Below, piece by piece: positions 54,570 through 64,000 of a stretch of DNA of 64,000 bases. The stretch covers positions 16,276-80,275 of the forward strand of contig JAAYPS010000196.1 in the NCBI GenBank assembly GCA_012519655.1, read 5' to 3'. Position 1 is the first letter of the stretch, and each line of letters opens with the position of its first letter. A program made the translations under genes and the position numbers. The notes beneath the pieces were generated by a model. It saw only the letters and a list, made by a program, of their open reading frames with translations, did no database searches and was not told where the DNA came from. The stretch comes from Clostridiaceae bacterium (GTDB taxonomy: Bacteria; Bacillota; Clostridia; DSM-8532).

Positions 54570-55419
54570 TTTTTATTGGAGTTTCCAATGTAAATCTACC
54601 TATTTTTGCAGCCCTGAATTCATCAAGAATAATGTTGCTTATCCTATAATAATCTACTTCACCACCCGATACAAGACATCCTCTTTTTATCCCTGCTTCT
54701 TCAAGAAGTTTAGGTCCAGACTTACCTTGGAGTTCTTGGAGTTTGTATCTATTTTTTAATTGCTCTGGGTAAAGTTCTGATAGCATCTCTAAAAGTTTAG
54801 CTGCAAGGGTGGTGGTATCCATTATTTCATCCCGTATTGCACCAGTGAATGCTAAATTCATACCAATTTGCGGATCTTCAAACTTAGGCCACAAAATACC
54901 CGGTGTATCCATAAGCTGTATCTCGGGGTTTATTCTAACCCACTGTTTGATTCTTGTAACACCCGGTCTATCACCAGTAGTAGCCGTTGCCCTTCCTGAT
55001 ATCTTATTTATGAGTGCTGATTTACCTACATTTGGAATACCAACTATCATGGTCTTAATTGGACGCACTCTTCTCCCTTTACTCTTGGCAGCTTCTAATT
55101 TCGGCTGCATTATTTTTTTTAGTCTGGAAATAAGCTTTTGTATTCCTGCCCCTGTTATTGCATTTATACATATGGCATCAATGCCATCTTGCTTAAACCA
55201 TTCAATCCATATGTCGTTTTTTTTCGGATCGGAAAGATCGCTCTTATTCAATACAATTATTCTTGGTTTATTCTTGGTTAGTTCGCTAATCTCTGGGTTT
55301 TGACTGCTGCTTGGTATTCTGGCATCTAATAGTTCAATTACCACATCTACCATTTTCATATCTTCTGTTAATATTCGCCTTGTCTTTGCCATATGACCAG
55401 GAAACCATTGTATATTCAT
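54550..55419 (-). CDS. rbgA: Ribosome biogenesis GTPase RbgA/YlqF
   Basis: NIQWFPGHMAKTRRILTEDMKMVDVVIELLDARIPSSSQNPEI, IVLNKSDL, IVGIPNVGKSALINKI. Confidence 0.97.
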   Translation of the reverse strand: MNIQWFPGHMAKTRRILTEDMKMVDVVIELLDARIPSSSQNPEISELTKNKPRIIVLNKSDLSDPKKNDIWIEWFKQDGIDAICINAITGAGIQKLISRLKKIMQPKLEAAKSKGRRVRPIKTMIVGIPNVGKSALINKISGRATATTGDRPGVTRIKQWVRINPEIQLMDTPGILWPKFEDPQIGMNLAFTGAIRDEIMDTTTLAAKLLEMLSELYPEQLKNRYKLQELQGKSGPKLLEEAGIKRGCLVSGGEVDYYRISNIILDEFRAAKIGRFTLETPIKNGDNNE

Positions 55420-55456
55420 TATCTCTCACCTTATCAATTTATTGTCATATATGAAG

Positions 55457-55479
55457 AAAGAGGACAATTTGTCCTCTTT
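55457..55479 (-). terminator. Hairpin terminator/attenuator downstream of rplS
   Basis: AAAGAGGACA-att-TGTCCTCTTT in rplS-rbgA intergenic region. Confidence 0.65.
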
Positions 55480-55490
55480 TTCTAAATTCA

Positions 55491-55844
55491 TTATTTTTTT
55501 GCTTTAACGTCTTCTTTTACTCTTGCAGCTTTACCTACTCTGTCGCGTAGATAATAAAGCTTAGCTCTTCTGACTTTTCCTCGTCTTACAATTTCAATAT
55601 TATCAATCTTTGGAGAGTGGATTGGGAATACTCTTTCCACACCTATACCTGATGACAATCTTCTAACAATTATTGCACGACGTATTCCAGTACCATGAAT
55701 CCCGATAAGAAATCCTTCAAATATCTGAAGTCTTTCACGGGCACCTTCCTTAACCTTGATTGCTACTCTTACAAGGTCTCCAACTTTCAAATTCGGAAGA
55801 TCCTGTTTCATATTCTCCTTATCTAGAGCTCGAATAATATCCAT
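55491..55844 (-). CDS. rplS: 50S ribosomal protein L19
   Basis: [78 protein letters not shown]; start at 55844 with ggaggag RBS. Confidence 0.97.
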   Translation of the reverse strand: MDIIRALDKENMKQDLPNLKVGDLVRVAIKVKEGARERLQIFEGFLIGIHGTGIRRAIIVRRLSSGIGVERVFPIHSPKIDNIEIVRRGKVRRAKLYYLRDRVGKAARVKEDVKAKK

Positions 55845-55928
55845 TTCCTTCTCCTCCATATCATAGACGTTCATATCGGTGTATATAATTACCATCCGAC
55901 AGAGGACCGCCCGTATTCACAATTTAGC

Positions 55929-55957
55929 ATTATAGCACAGATTTTTGTAAGTGTAAA
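55929..55957 (-). promoter_or_regulatory. Putative sigma-A promoter of rplS
   Basis: TTTACA (55952-55957) - N17 - TATAAT (55929-55934) on minus strand. Confidence 0.75.
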
Positions 55958-55993
55958 CAAAAAAATTATAAAAAACACCTCAAAATGCCCTAT

Positions 55994-57166
55994 CTATTTT
56001 ATCCGTATATCCGCATTTTTTGGCACAATTTGAATCCACGTTTGACCTGGGTTTAGTACCAGCTCCTTTTTATCAGCATCAAGATACCTGGTCTGGGAAG
56101 TTCTTAAGGGTTTTACCCAAGTAATATCTTGCTTTACTCCATTACTGATATAATATCCATTACCCCCACCAGTTGTCTGCAATTGTTGTCTTCCGTATTT
56201 ATCACCGTCTATTAGCCTATTATCAACAAAAAGTATTATAATATTCTTGGCACGGATAGTCTCACTGGTATTCCTATCAATATGAAACTCCCCTAATCGG
56301 GTTCTTTTATAGTTTCTTTCCTCTTCATCATAGTAATACCCACAAGTACTGTTTACGCTATACTTAATAAAGATCTCTTCTGCGCTATCACCATTCAAAT
56401 TAACCGCATCTTCACTGCTATAAGTTAAGGGTAACTTCTTTTCTGTTTCTAGCGAATATTCTTCCTTCTTAATGAATTTTTCTAATCTTTCACGGTTTGT
56501 ATAAGAATCATGATAATTGGATCTGTCTGTCGTTAAATCCCAGAATACGCCATAAGCATTCTCCATAACTCCGTCAATATTCTCTATCTTATATAACTCC
56601 AAATCACGGTAGGCATAATCGCTCCAGCCAATATGTGTGTATATAGAATCATATTCCATCGCATAATCAAGAAAATAATGTCTTGAACTTCTTACAGGAC
56701 CGATATGGTCTGGTAGGTTGTCCCAAAACAACGCCATATAACGTGTAGCTCCATATTCAGTAAGCGCTTCATAAACCACCTGTGCCTGCGCAAGACCACC
56801 CTGAGGTAAAACCTCACTTCCTTCATTATCAATCATCACTGCTATTGGCCTTCTGCCTTCTTCAGGAAAATCAAAATTTGATGCTTTTTGCACTGGTGTT
56901 GGTGAAGGAGTAATTTCGGTTTCGTCAATCTCAGTATCTCCATTGTCTTCATCATCTTCAGGCTCAGTATCATCTATTATTGGCGAAGGCTCTGGTGTAA
57001 TATCGGATAGTCCCACTGTAGTCTCATCCGGAGTTTTGTTGCGTTTTACAGCTTGCATAATAAGAAAGGTTGTGGCTGTACTGACGATAAATAATAACGC
57101 AACAAGTATAATCACACCTCTTTTATTTAATTTTATTTTTATTTTCTTTCTTTTTATTTTCATCAT
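55994..57166 (-). CDS. DUF3048 domain (YerB-like) membrane-anchored protein
   Basis: N-terminal TM, GRRPIAVMIDNEGSEVLPQGGLAQAQVVYEALTEYGATRYMALFWDNLPDHIGPVRSSRHYFLDYAMEYDSIYTHIGWS. Confidence 0.9.
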   Translation of the reverse strand: MMKIKRKKIKIKLNKRGVIILVALLFIVSTATTFLIMQAVKRNKTPDETTVGLSDITPEPSPIIDDTEPEDDEDNGDTEIDETEITPSPTPVQKASNFDFPEEGRRPIAVMIDNEGSEVLPQGGLAQAQVVYEALTEYGATRYMALFWDNLPDHIGPVRSSRHYFLDYAMEYDSIYTHIGWSDYAYRDLELYKIENIDGVMENAYGVFWDLTTDRSNYHDSYTNRERLEKFIKKEEYSLETEKKLPLTYSSEDAVNLNGDSAEEIFIKYSVNSTCGYYYDEEERNYKRTRLGEFHIDRNTSETIRAKNIIILFVDNRLIDGDKYGRQQLQTTGGGNGYYISNGVKQDITWVKPLRTSQTRYLDADKKELVLNPGQTWIQIVPKNADIRIK

Positions 57167-57286
57167 GAACCCCCATAATAAGATAACCCATACAGCTTTT
57201 CTCTATTATCCATTATAACTTATGAAATTTGAAGGTCAACATTTAATAAACTTTTGCTATGTAATCCATTGTTAATAAAAGGAAAA

Positions 57287-57323
57287 AGGCCCTTTAGATA
57301 TACTCTAAAAAACCTTTTTACAA
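57287..57323 (-). terminator. Imperfect hairpin terminator downstream of DUF1292 gene
   Basis: AAAAAGG..TTTAGA-tatac-TCTAAA..CCTTTTT. Confidence 0.5.
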
Positions 57324-57403
57324 TTCAATATTTACTCATTGCGATCAACTAATAGCTACTCTATTCGCTCTTATATATGTTTTGGAAAATGCTGGATTAT
57401 GTT

Positions 57404-57742
57404 CTACTCTTCTTCTTCATAGTCATCTTCTTCAAATAAATCAAAGGCAGAATCTTTAAAAGCTTCAAATGCTCTTTCCATTATTTCTTGGTCGTCTTCG
57501 GCGATAAGGTAATATTCATCCTCATCATCATCATATTCCATTCTCATTATGACAATGTTGCCTTCATCCTCATCGTCATCTTCCAAAGTTTGCATTATAG
57601 CATATTCTTGTTCATCAATCTGAACAGAGGCTAAAAATTCTACATTTAAAGTGTCTCCATTTTCACCTGTTAATTCAATGATAGAACCCATATCTTCGCA
57701 ATCATGCTCGTGACCGCATCCGTTGCATTTATTATCTGACAT
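57404..57742 (-). CDS. DUF1292 family protein
   Basis: MGSIIELTGENGDTLNVEFLASVQIDEQEYAIMQTLEDDDEDEGNIVIMRMEYDDDEDEYYLI; downstream of ruvX; start at 57742 preferred. Confidence 0.9.
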   Translation of the reverse strand: MSDNKCNGCGHEHDCEDMGSIIELTGENGDTLNVEFLASVQIDEQEYAIMQTLEDDDEDEGNIVIMRMEYDDDEDEYYLIAEDDQEIMERAFEAFKDSAFDLFEEDDYEEEE

Positions 57743-57783
57743 AAAAAAACCTCCTTTATTTACACAGTCTTTAGACTGGTACA

Positions 57784-58242
57784 TTAATGAAACTCATGCG
57801 CATCCATATAACTTTGCAGTATTATGGATGCAGCCATTTGATCAATTTTACCCTTGTGTTTTCTGCTGTCAATTCCCATTTCAATAAGGGCTTGTCGCGA
57901 TTGGATAGTAGAAAGCCTTTCATCCCAAGGAATAACACTTACACCGGGGATATAGTTTTTAAGTTTATCCATAAACTGCTGCGTCCTTACTCCCCGTTCA
58001 CCAACAGTGCCATTCATGTTTTCAGGGAATCCCACAACAATAATGTTACATAAATAATGCTCGGTAAGTTCTTTAATCCTTTTTAGGGGTTTTTTCCATT
58101 CCTTGTTCCAATAGATGGTTTCAAGAGGCTGAGCTGTAATCTTTAAAGGATCACTTACTGCAATACCTATTCTCGCCTCGCCAAAATCTATACCTAGTAT
58201 TCTCATGAAACCTCCTACATTATTTGCAAAGTACACATACAT
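57784..58242 (-). CDS. ruvX: Putative pre-16S rRNA nuclease (YqgF/RuvX)
   Basis: MRILGIDFGEARIGIAVSDPLKITAQPLETI, VGFPENMNGTVGERGVRTQQF, WDERLSTIQSRQAL; likely start at the internal MRILG Met. Confidence 0.95.
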   Translation of the reverse strand: MYVYFANNVGGFMRILGIDFGEARIGIAVSDPLKITAQPLETIYWNKEWKKPLKRIKELTEHYLCNIIVVGFPENMNGTVGERGVRTQQFMDKLKNYIPGVSVIPWDERLSTIQSRQALIEMGIDSRKHKGKIDQMAASIILQSYMDAHEFH

Positions 58243-58297
58243 TGCAAAATGCTACAACGAATGCTTTCTTGTCCACTAATAATATCCTAGTCGTTTA

Positions 58298-59938
58298 CTA
58301 TTTGTCAATTGAAATCATACTTTCTTCCCAAAAATCTGGAGCTTCATAACCTAGAAGATTTGCAACCGTTGAGGCAATATTGGCAAGACCAAAATCTCCC
58401 TGCTTCAATGTAAATTTTTCAGCATTATAATTGTCATAAATAATAAAAGGGACCTTATTTAGAGTATGACTAGTTTTGGCTTTTACCGTCCCATTGTCGT
58501 CTTTTTTAGCATTACCCTTTTTATCGGTTTCAAACATTTCATCAGCATTTCCATGGTCGGCTGTAATAATTGCCACCCCACCCAATTCATCCACTACCGA
58601 TAATATTCTCTTCAAACATAGGTCAACAGTTTCAACAGCAATCCTAGTGGCTTGGAATACTCCTGTATGCCCTACCATATCTCCATTTGGGAAATTGACC
58701 CTTACGAAATCATACTTTCCTGTCCTCATTTGCTCAATTAGTTTGTCTGTTATTTCAGCTGCTTTCATCCATGGACGCTCTTCAAACGGTACGATGTCAG
58801 AAGGAATTTCAATGTATGTTTCAAGTTTATCGTCGAATTTCCCACTCTTGTTCCCATTCCAAAAATAAGTTACATGACCATATTTCTGTGTCTCAGATAT
58901 TGCTAACTGACGGACACCGCTTTTGCATAGATGTTCACCTAAAGTATTCTTAATCTCAGGAGGTGCAACAAGATATCTGCTCGGAATATGAAGATCTCCA
59001 TCATATTCCAACATGCCCGCATAAACCACCTTCGGAAATCTTTTTCTGTCGAACTTAGTAAATTCAACTTCCTCAAAAGCCCGGCTTATCTCAATAGCTC
59101 TATCACCACGGAAATTAAAGAAAATTACACTATCATTATCTTCTATAGTGCCGATAGGATTAGCATTTTCAGCAATTACAAATGGCGGTAGATCCTGATC
59201 AATAACACGGGACTCACTACGGAAAGTATTGATTGCTTCAGTTGCTGATGCAAATTGTCTTCCTTCGCCAAGGACGTGAGTTTGCCAGCCTTTTTCAACC
59301 ATTGACCAGTTTGCTTCATACCTATCCATTGTGATTTTCATACGGCCGCCACCGCTTGCAATTTTTGCATCGAAGTTTTGAGAGCGGATCTCAGACAAAA
59401 ATTGCTCAAAAGGTGTTACGTATTCAAGCGCAGAGGTTTCACCCACATCTCTGCCATCGAGTAGTATGTGAACTCGAACTCTTTCTATGCCTTGTTCTTT
59501 TGCTTTCATTATCATAGCTTTTAGATGATCAATGTGTGAATGAACATTCCCATCACTAAATAGACCCAAAAAGTGCAGTGTAGAACCGTGCATTTGCACA
59601 TTTCCAGTAACTTGTTTCCAGGTACTACCTTCAAACATTTTCCCTGACTTAATTGCTTCATTAACAAGCTTTGCACCCTGGCTGTATATTTGACCAGACC
59701 CTATAGCATTATGTCCTACTTCTGAATTACCCATATCGTCATCTGAAGGTAAGCCTACGGCAGAACCGTGAGCATTTATTAAAGTATTAGGATATTGTTT
59801 TAACAAGTTATCAAGGTTAGGAGTATATGCATTATAAACTGCATTTCCTTCGGTGTTTTCAGATATTCCTATACCATCCATAACTATTACAACAACAGGG
59901 CCTTTGTATCCTTCGAAATTAGTAAGTTTTTTTAGCAT
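58298..59938 (-). CDS. gpmI: 2,3-bisphosphoglycerate-independent phosphoglycerate mutase
   Basis: VVIVMDGIGISENTEGNAV, DDDMGNSEVGHNAIGSGQI, ITADHGNADEMFE, TSHTLNKVPFII. Confidence 0.97.
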   Translation of the reverse strand: MLKKLTNFEGYKGPVVVIVMDGIGISENTEGNAVYNAYTPNLDNLLKQYPNTLINAHGSAVGLPSDDDMGNSEVGHNAIGSGQIYSQGAKLVNEAIKSGKMFEGSTWKQVTGNVQMHGSTLHFLGLFSDGNVHSHIDHLKAMIMKAKEQGIERVRVHILLDGRDVGETSALEYVTPFEQFLSEIRSQNFDAKIASGGGRMKITMDRYEANWSMVEKGWQTHVLGEGRQFASATEAINTFRSESRVIDQDLPPFVIAENANPIGTIEDNDSVIFFNFRGDRAIEISRAFEEVEFTKFDRKRFPKVVYAGMLEYDGDLHIPSRYLVAPPEIKNTLGEHLCKSGVRQLAISETQKYGHVTYFWNGNKSGKFDDKLETYIEIPSDIVPFEERPWMKAAEITDKLIEQMRTGKYDFVRVNFPNGDMVGHTGVFQATRIAVETVDLCLKRILSVVDELGGVAIITADHGNADEMFETDKKGNAKKDDNGTVKAKTSHTLNKVPFIIYDNYNAEKFTLKQGDFGLANIASTVANLLGYEAPDFWEESMISIDK

Positions 59939-59972
59939 GTTGTAAACCTCCAAGCTCTAAATTGTGAAAATA

Positions 59973-59992
59973 CCCTCCGGTTAACCGGAGGG
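59973..59992. repeat. Perfect 20-bp palindrome between pgk-tpiA and gpmI
   Basis: CCCTCCGGTTAACCGGAGGG. Confidence 0.8.
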
Positions 59993-60001
59993 CAGTATAT
60001 T

Positions 60002-61948
60002 CTATTGTTGATAATTTACTATCTTAGTGTATTCATCCAGTTTTAGACTGGCTCCTCCGATTAAACCACCGTCAATGTTAGGCATATTAAATAGCTCAGA
60101 AGCATTTGAAGCTTTTACACTACCACCGTAAAGTATGCGAACATTTTCAGAAGTTTCTTCGTCATATAGTTCTTTAACTAGTTCGCGAATTACTAAACAT
60201 GCCTCCTCCGCTTGAGCATTGGTAGCTGTTTTTCCGGTACCTATTGCCCAGATAGGTTCATAAGCAATAACGAGGTTACTAACCTGTTCCTTAGTAATTC
60301 CAAGTAAAGCAATTTTAATTTGATAACGAATATGCTCTTTTGTAACACCCTGCTCACGCTGAGTCAAAGTTTCACCACAGCATATAATAGGTGTCATTCC
60401 AGAGTTAAGTATTGCATGGGCTTTCTTATTGACGTTTTCATCGGTTTCAGCATAATATTCTCTTCTCTCTGAATGACCAATAATTACATACTGAACACCG
60501 ATTTCCTTAAGCATTTGACAGGAGACTTCACCAGTATATGCACCATTTTCTTCCCAATGTACATTTTGTGCAGCTACTTTAATATTGCTATCTTTGCTGG
60601 CTTCAACAGCTGCAGGTATAGCAACATAAGGTACACCCACCACCATCTCCACATTTGTTTCATCAATTTGTGCCTTTAACTCATTAATAAACTCGGTAGC
60701 TTCACTAGGAGTTTTATTCATTTTCCAGTTACCAGCAGCCATAACTACACGATGGCGTTTGTCCATCAAGCAGGCAATGCCTGGTAGAACTTTACCTTCA
60801 AGAAATTCAAGAGAGGCCCCACCACCTGTAGATATGTGAGTGATCTTATCTGCAAAGCCAAGTTGTTCAACTGCCGCAGCTGAGTCACCACCGCCTACTA
60901 TGGATATAGCTCCTGATTCTGCCACTGCTTCAGCAATTTTCTTGGTTCCATTTGCAAATTTCGGGAACTCGAAAACACCCATAGGTCCATTCCAAACAAT
61001 TGTTTTTGCTTTTTTAATCTCATGTGTAAAGGTTTCTATTGTAATTGTTCCAATATCCATACCCATCCATCCATCGGGTATATCATCTGAAGGTACATAT
61101 TTATCTTCAGTGTCTGGGCTAAACTCCTTACCTATGACATTTCCAATGGGAAGCAAAAGGTTAACGCCTTTCTGTTCTGCTTTTTCCATGAGCTCTTTTG
61201 CTAAATCAATCTTATCTTCTTCGCATATAGAGTTACCTATTTTGTAACCCTTTGCCTTAAGAAATGTATAAGCCATTCCACCACCAATAATTAAAGAATC
61301 AACTTTTTCAAGAAGGTTTTCAATTACTGTTATTTTGTCGGACACTTTTGCCCCGCCCAAAATGGCGATGAATGGTCTTTCTGGGTTTGTTAACGCTTTA
61401 CCCATTAATTCAATTTCTTTTTTAATCAAATATCCTGAAACGGCAGGTAGATAGTCAGCCAACCCTGCGGTAGAAGCATGGGCGCGGTGAGCAGTTCCAA
61501 AAGCATCGTTCACAAAAATATCTGCCATAGAAGCGAGTTCTTTAGCAAATTCCGGATCGTTCTTTGTTTCCTCCTTATGGAAGCGCACATTTTCCAATAG
61601 CAAAACTTGACCTTCTTTTAGTGCTTCTGCCTTTGCCTTTGCATCTTCGCCGATCACGTCATCAGCAAGAATAACTTCCTGACCTAAAAGTTCACTAAGT
61701 CTTATAGCAGCAGGTCTCATACTGAACTTTGCTTCAAACCCTGATTTAGGTCTTCCCAGATGTGATACAAGGATTGTTTTAGCTTTATTTTTTATTAAAT
61801 ATTTAATAGTTGGTAATGCTGCTACAATTCTCTTATCATCGGTTATATTTCCTTCGCTATCCAGAGGTACATTAAAATCCACTCTGGTTATAACTCTTTT
61901 ACCATTAACATCTATGTCCTCAACGCTTTTTTTATTGTACATGCTCAT
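60002..61948 (-). CDS. pgk-tpiA: Fused phosphoglycerate kinase-triosephosphate isomerase
   Basis: [61 protein letters not shown]; directly followed in frame by [59 protein letters not shown]; no stop between. Confidence 0.95.
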   Translation of the reverse strand: MSMYNKKSVEDIDVNGKRVITRVDFNVPLDSEGNITDDKRIVAALPTIKYLIKNKAKTILVSHLGRPKSGFEAKFSMRPAAIRLSELLGQEVILADDVIGEDAKAKAEALKEGQVLLLENVRFHKEETKNDPEFAKELASMADIFVNDAFGTAHRAHASTAGLADYLPAVSGYLIKKEIELMGKALTNPERPFIAILGGAKVSDKITVIENLLEKVDSLIIGGGMAYTFLKAKGYKIGNSICEEDKIDLAKELMEKAEQKGVNLLLPIGNVIGKEFSPDTEDKYVPSDDIPDGWMGMDIGTITIETFTHEIKKAKTIVWNGPMGVFEFPKFANGTKKIAEAVAESGAISIVGGGDSAAAVEQLGFADKITHISTGGGASLEFLEGKVLPGIACLMDKRHRVVMAAGNWKMNKTPSEATEFINELKAQIDETNVEMVVGVPYVAIPAAVEASKDSNIKVAAQNVHWEENGAYTGEVSCQMLKEIGVQYVIIGHSERREYYAETDENVNKKAHAILNSGMTPIICCGETLTQREQGVTKEHIRYQIKIALLGITKEQVSNLVIAYEPIWAIGTGKTATNAQAEEACLVIRELVKELYDEETSENVRILYGGSVKASNASELFNMPNIDGGLIGGASLKLDEYTKIVNYQQ

Positions 61949-62033
61949 TATTCCATCTCCTTTATCTACTAATTGCTTCATTTAAAAAAAGTGATTCATG
62001 TAAATATTATCAACTATTTGTCTTCAATCTAAA

Positions 62034-62056
62034 CAGGCATCCTAGAAGGATGCCTG
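62034..62056 (-). terminator. Hairpin between gap and pgk-tpiA
   Basis: CAGGCATCCT-aga-AGGATGCCTG, 10-bp stem, followed by TTTAG on minus strand. Confidence 0.6.
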
Positions 62057-62076
62057 CGTTGAAATTAAAATTCGTA

Positions 62077-63120
<1,044 letters not shown>

Positions 63121-63232
63121 TCAACGTTAAACTATCGTTAACAAAATAACAATCTGAAATTATTCTATATTACTTTACCCAAATATTCAAGTATAATCAG
63201 GTAAAAATTTGATAGTTTATACATTTAATTAT

Positions 63233-64000
63233 TTAGCATTTTATACAATATATTTGTCTGTTGCTTTCGTACATCATAATGGACGCAGCCACAGCCGCAT
63301 TGAAAGATTCTGCACCACCGGGCATTGGAATGTTAATAAACTCAGTTGCCCTTTCCTGGAAACACTTAGAAATCCCATTACCTTCATTCCCAATTACAAG
63401 ACAAAAAGAATCAGTTAAGTCCACATTGAAACATGGTTTTGCATTTTCAATTTGCGAGGCAATCACCCTTATCGAGTTTATTTCACAAAATCTAAAAAAA
63501 TCTTCAATTCCAATATTCTCTAATACAGGAATGTAGAAAATCGAACCCATTGTGGCACGCAGCACTTTTCCGTTATAAATATCAACCGTTCCTTCTGTTG
63601 CCAAAACCGCATTAAATCCCAATGCATGCGCGGTCCTAATCATTGTTCCAGCATTACCAGGATCCTGTATTGAATCCAAAACCAAACCTCTGAACTTATT
63701 ATCATATATTGTATCCAAAGCCTGTTCTAAAACTTGGACAATGCATAGAACACCCTGAGGGGTATCGGTTTGTGCAATTTGTGAAAATAGTTCAGGTTCT
63801 ACTTCGTAAATATTTACTTTAGATCCTAGCTTTTCTATTACCCTTCTTTGACACTTAATGTCGGTGTCTGTAGAGAAAATAACTTTTTCTATTGGAGCAT
63901 TGGAGGAAATGGCTTCGTAAATGAACCTATATCCTTCAATCAAGAATTTTCGCGATTTCCTGCGGTTTTTTTTGTCCTTGAGAGAAATTACCTCTTTAAT
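63233..64000 (-). CDS. SpoU-family RNA 2'-O-methyltransferase (TrmH/RlmB-like), 5' end beyond right edge
   Basis: Reading frame continues to window end (..IKEVISLKDKKNRRKSRKFLIEGYRFIYEAI); motif 1 DSIQDPGNAGTMIRTAHALGFNAVL, motif 2/3 LVIGNEGNGIS, IPMPGGAESFNAAVAASIMMYE. Confidence 0.93.
   Translation of the reverse strand: MKEVISLKDKKNRRKSRKFLIEGYRFIYEAISSNAPIEKVIFSTDTDIKCQRRVIEKLGSKVNIYEVEPELFSQIAQTDTPQGVLCIVQVLEQALDTIYDNKFRGLVLDSIQDPGNAGTMIRTAHALGFNAVLATEGTVDIYNGKVLRATMGSIFYIPVLENIGIEDFFRFCEINSIRVIASQIENAKPCFNVDLTDSFCLVIGNEGNGISKCFQERATEFINIPMPGGAESFNAAVAASIMMYESNRQIYCIKC

Overview
The window is a low-GC Firmicutes (Clostridia-type) chromosomal segment. It is almost entirely minus-strand housekeeping genes in conserved blocks: rplK-nusG-secE-rpmG; ppdK-glyQS-rpoZ-gmk-remA-yicC; rsmE-prmA-dnaJ-dnaK-grpE-hrcA-hemW-lepA; spoIVB; ung-uvrB-secG; recO-yqzL / DUF1846 / era-cdd; clpB-cbpA; thiN-rpe-rsgA-prkC-prpC-rlmN-rsmB; yraN-ylqH-ylqG-rnhB-rbgA-rplS; DUF3048; DUF1292-ruvX; gpmI-[pgk-tpiA fusion]-gap; and a SpoU-type methyltransferase cut by the right edge. 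An accessory-looking islet at about 32.4-42.7 kb holds two plus-strand units (glgC-glgD-nucleosidase-splB, and a lone patatin), plus a trpB2 with a Trp T-box leader and a large glycoside hydrolase on the minus strand. I found no tRNA, rRNA, CRISPR array or IS element. I did not find a convincing large undescribed defence system. The best leads are: (i) an MTAN-like nucleosidase overlapping spore photoproduct lyase in an operon with glgCD; (ii) an array of about six tandem 35-37 bp units between uvrB and ung that carry repeated start codons and look like amplified copies of the uvrB stop / next-gene start junction; (iii) a perfect 58-bp palindrome between convergent splB and trpB2; (iv) an in-frame PGK-TPI fusion; (v) a divergent Ung; and (vi) readable CIRCE, CtsR and T-box regulatory sites. 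All family assignments come from reading motifs and gene order by eye; no searches were run.
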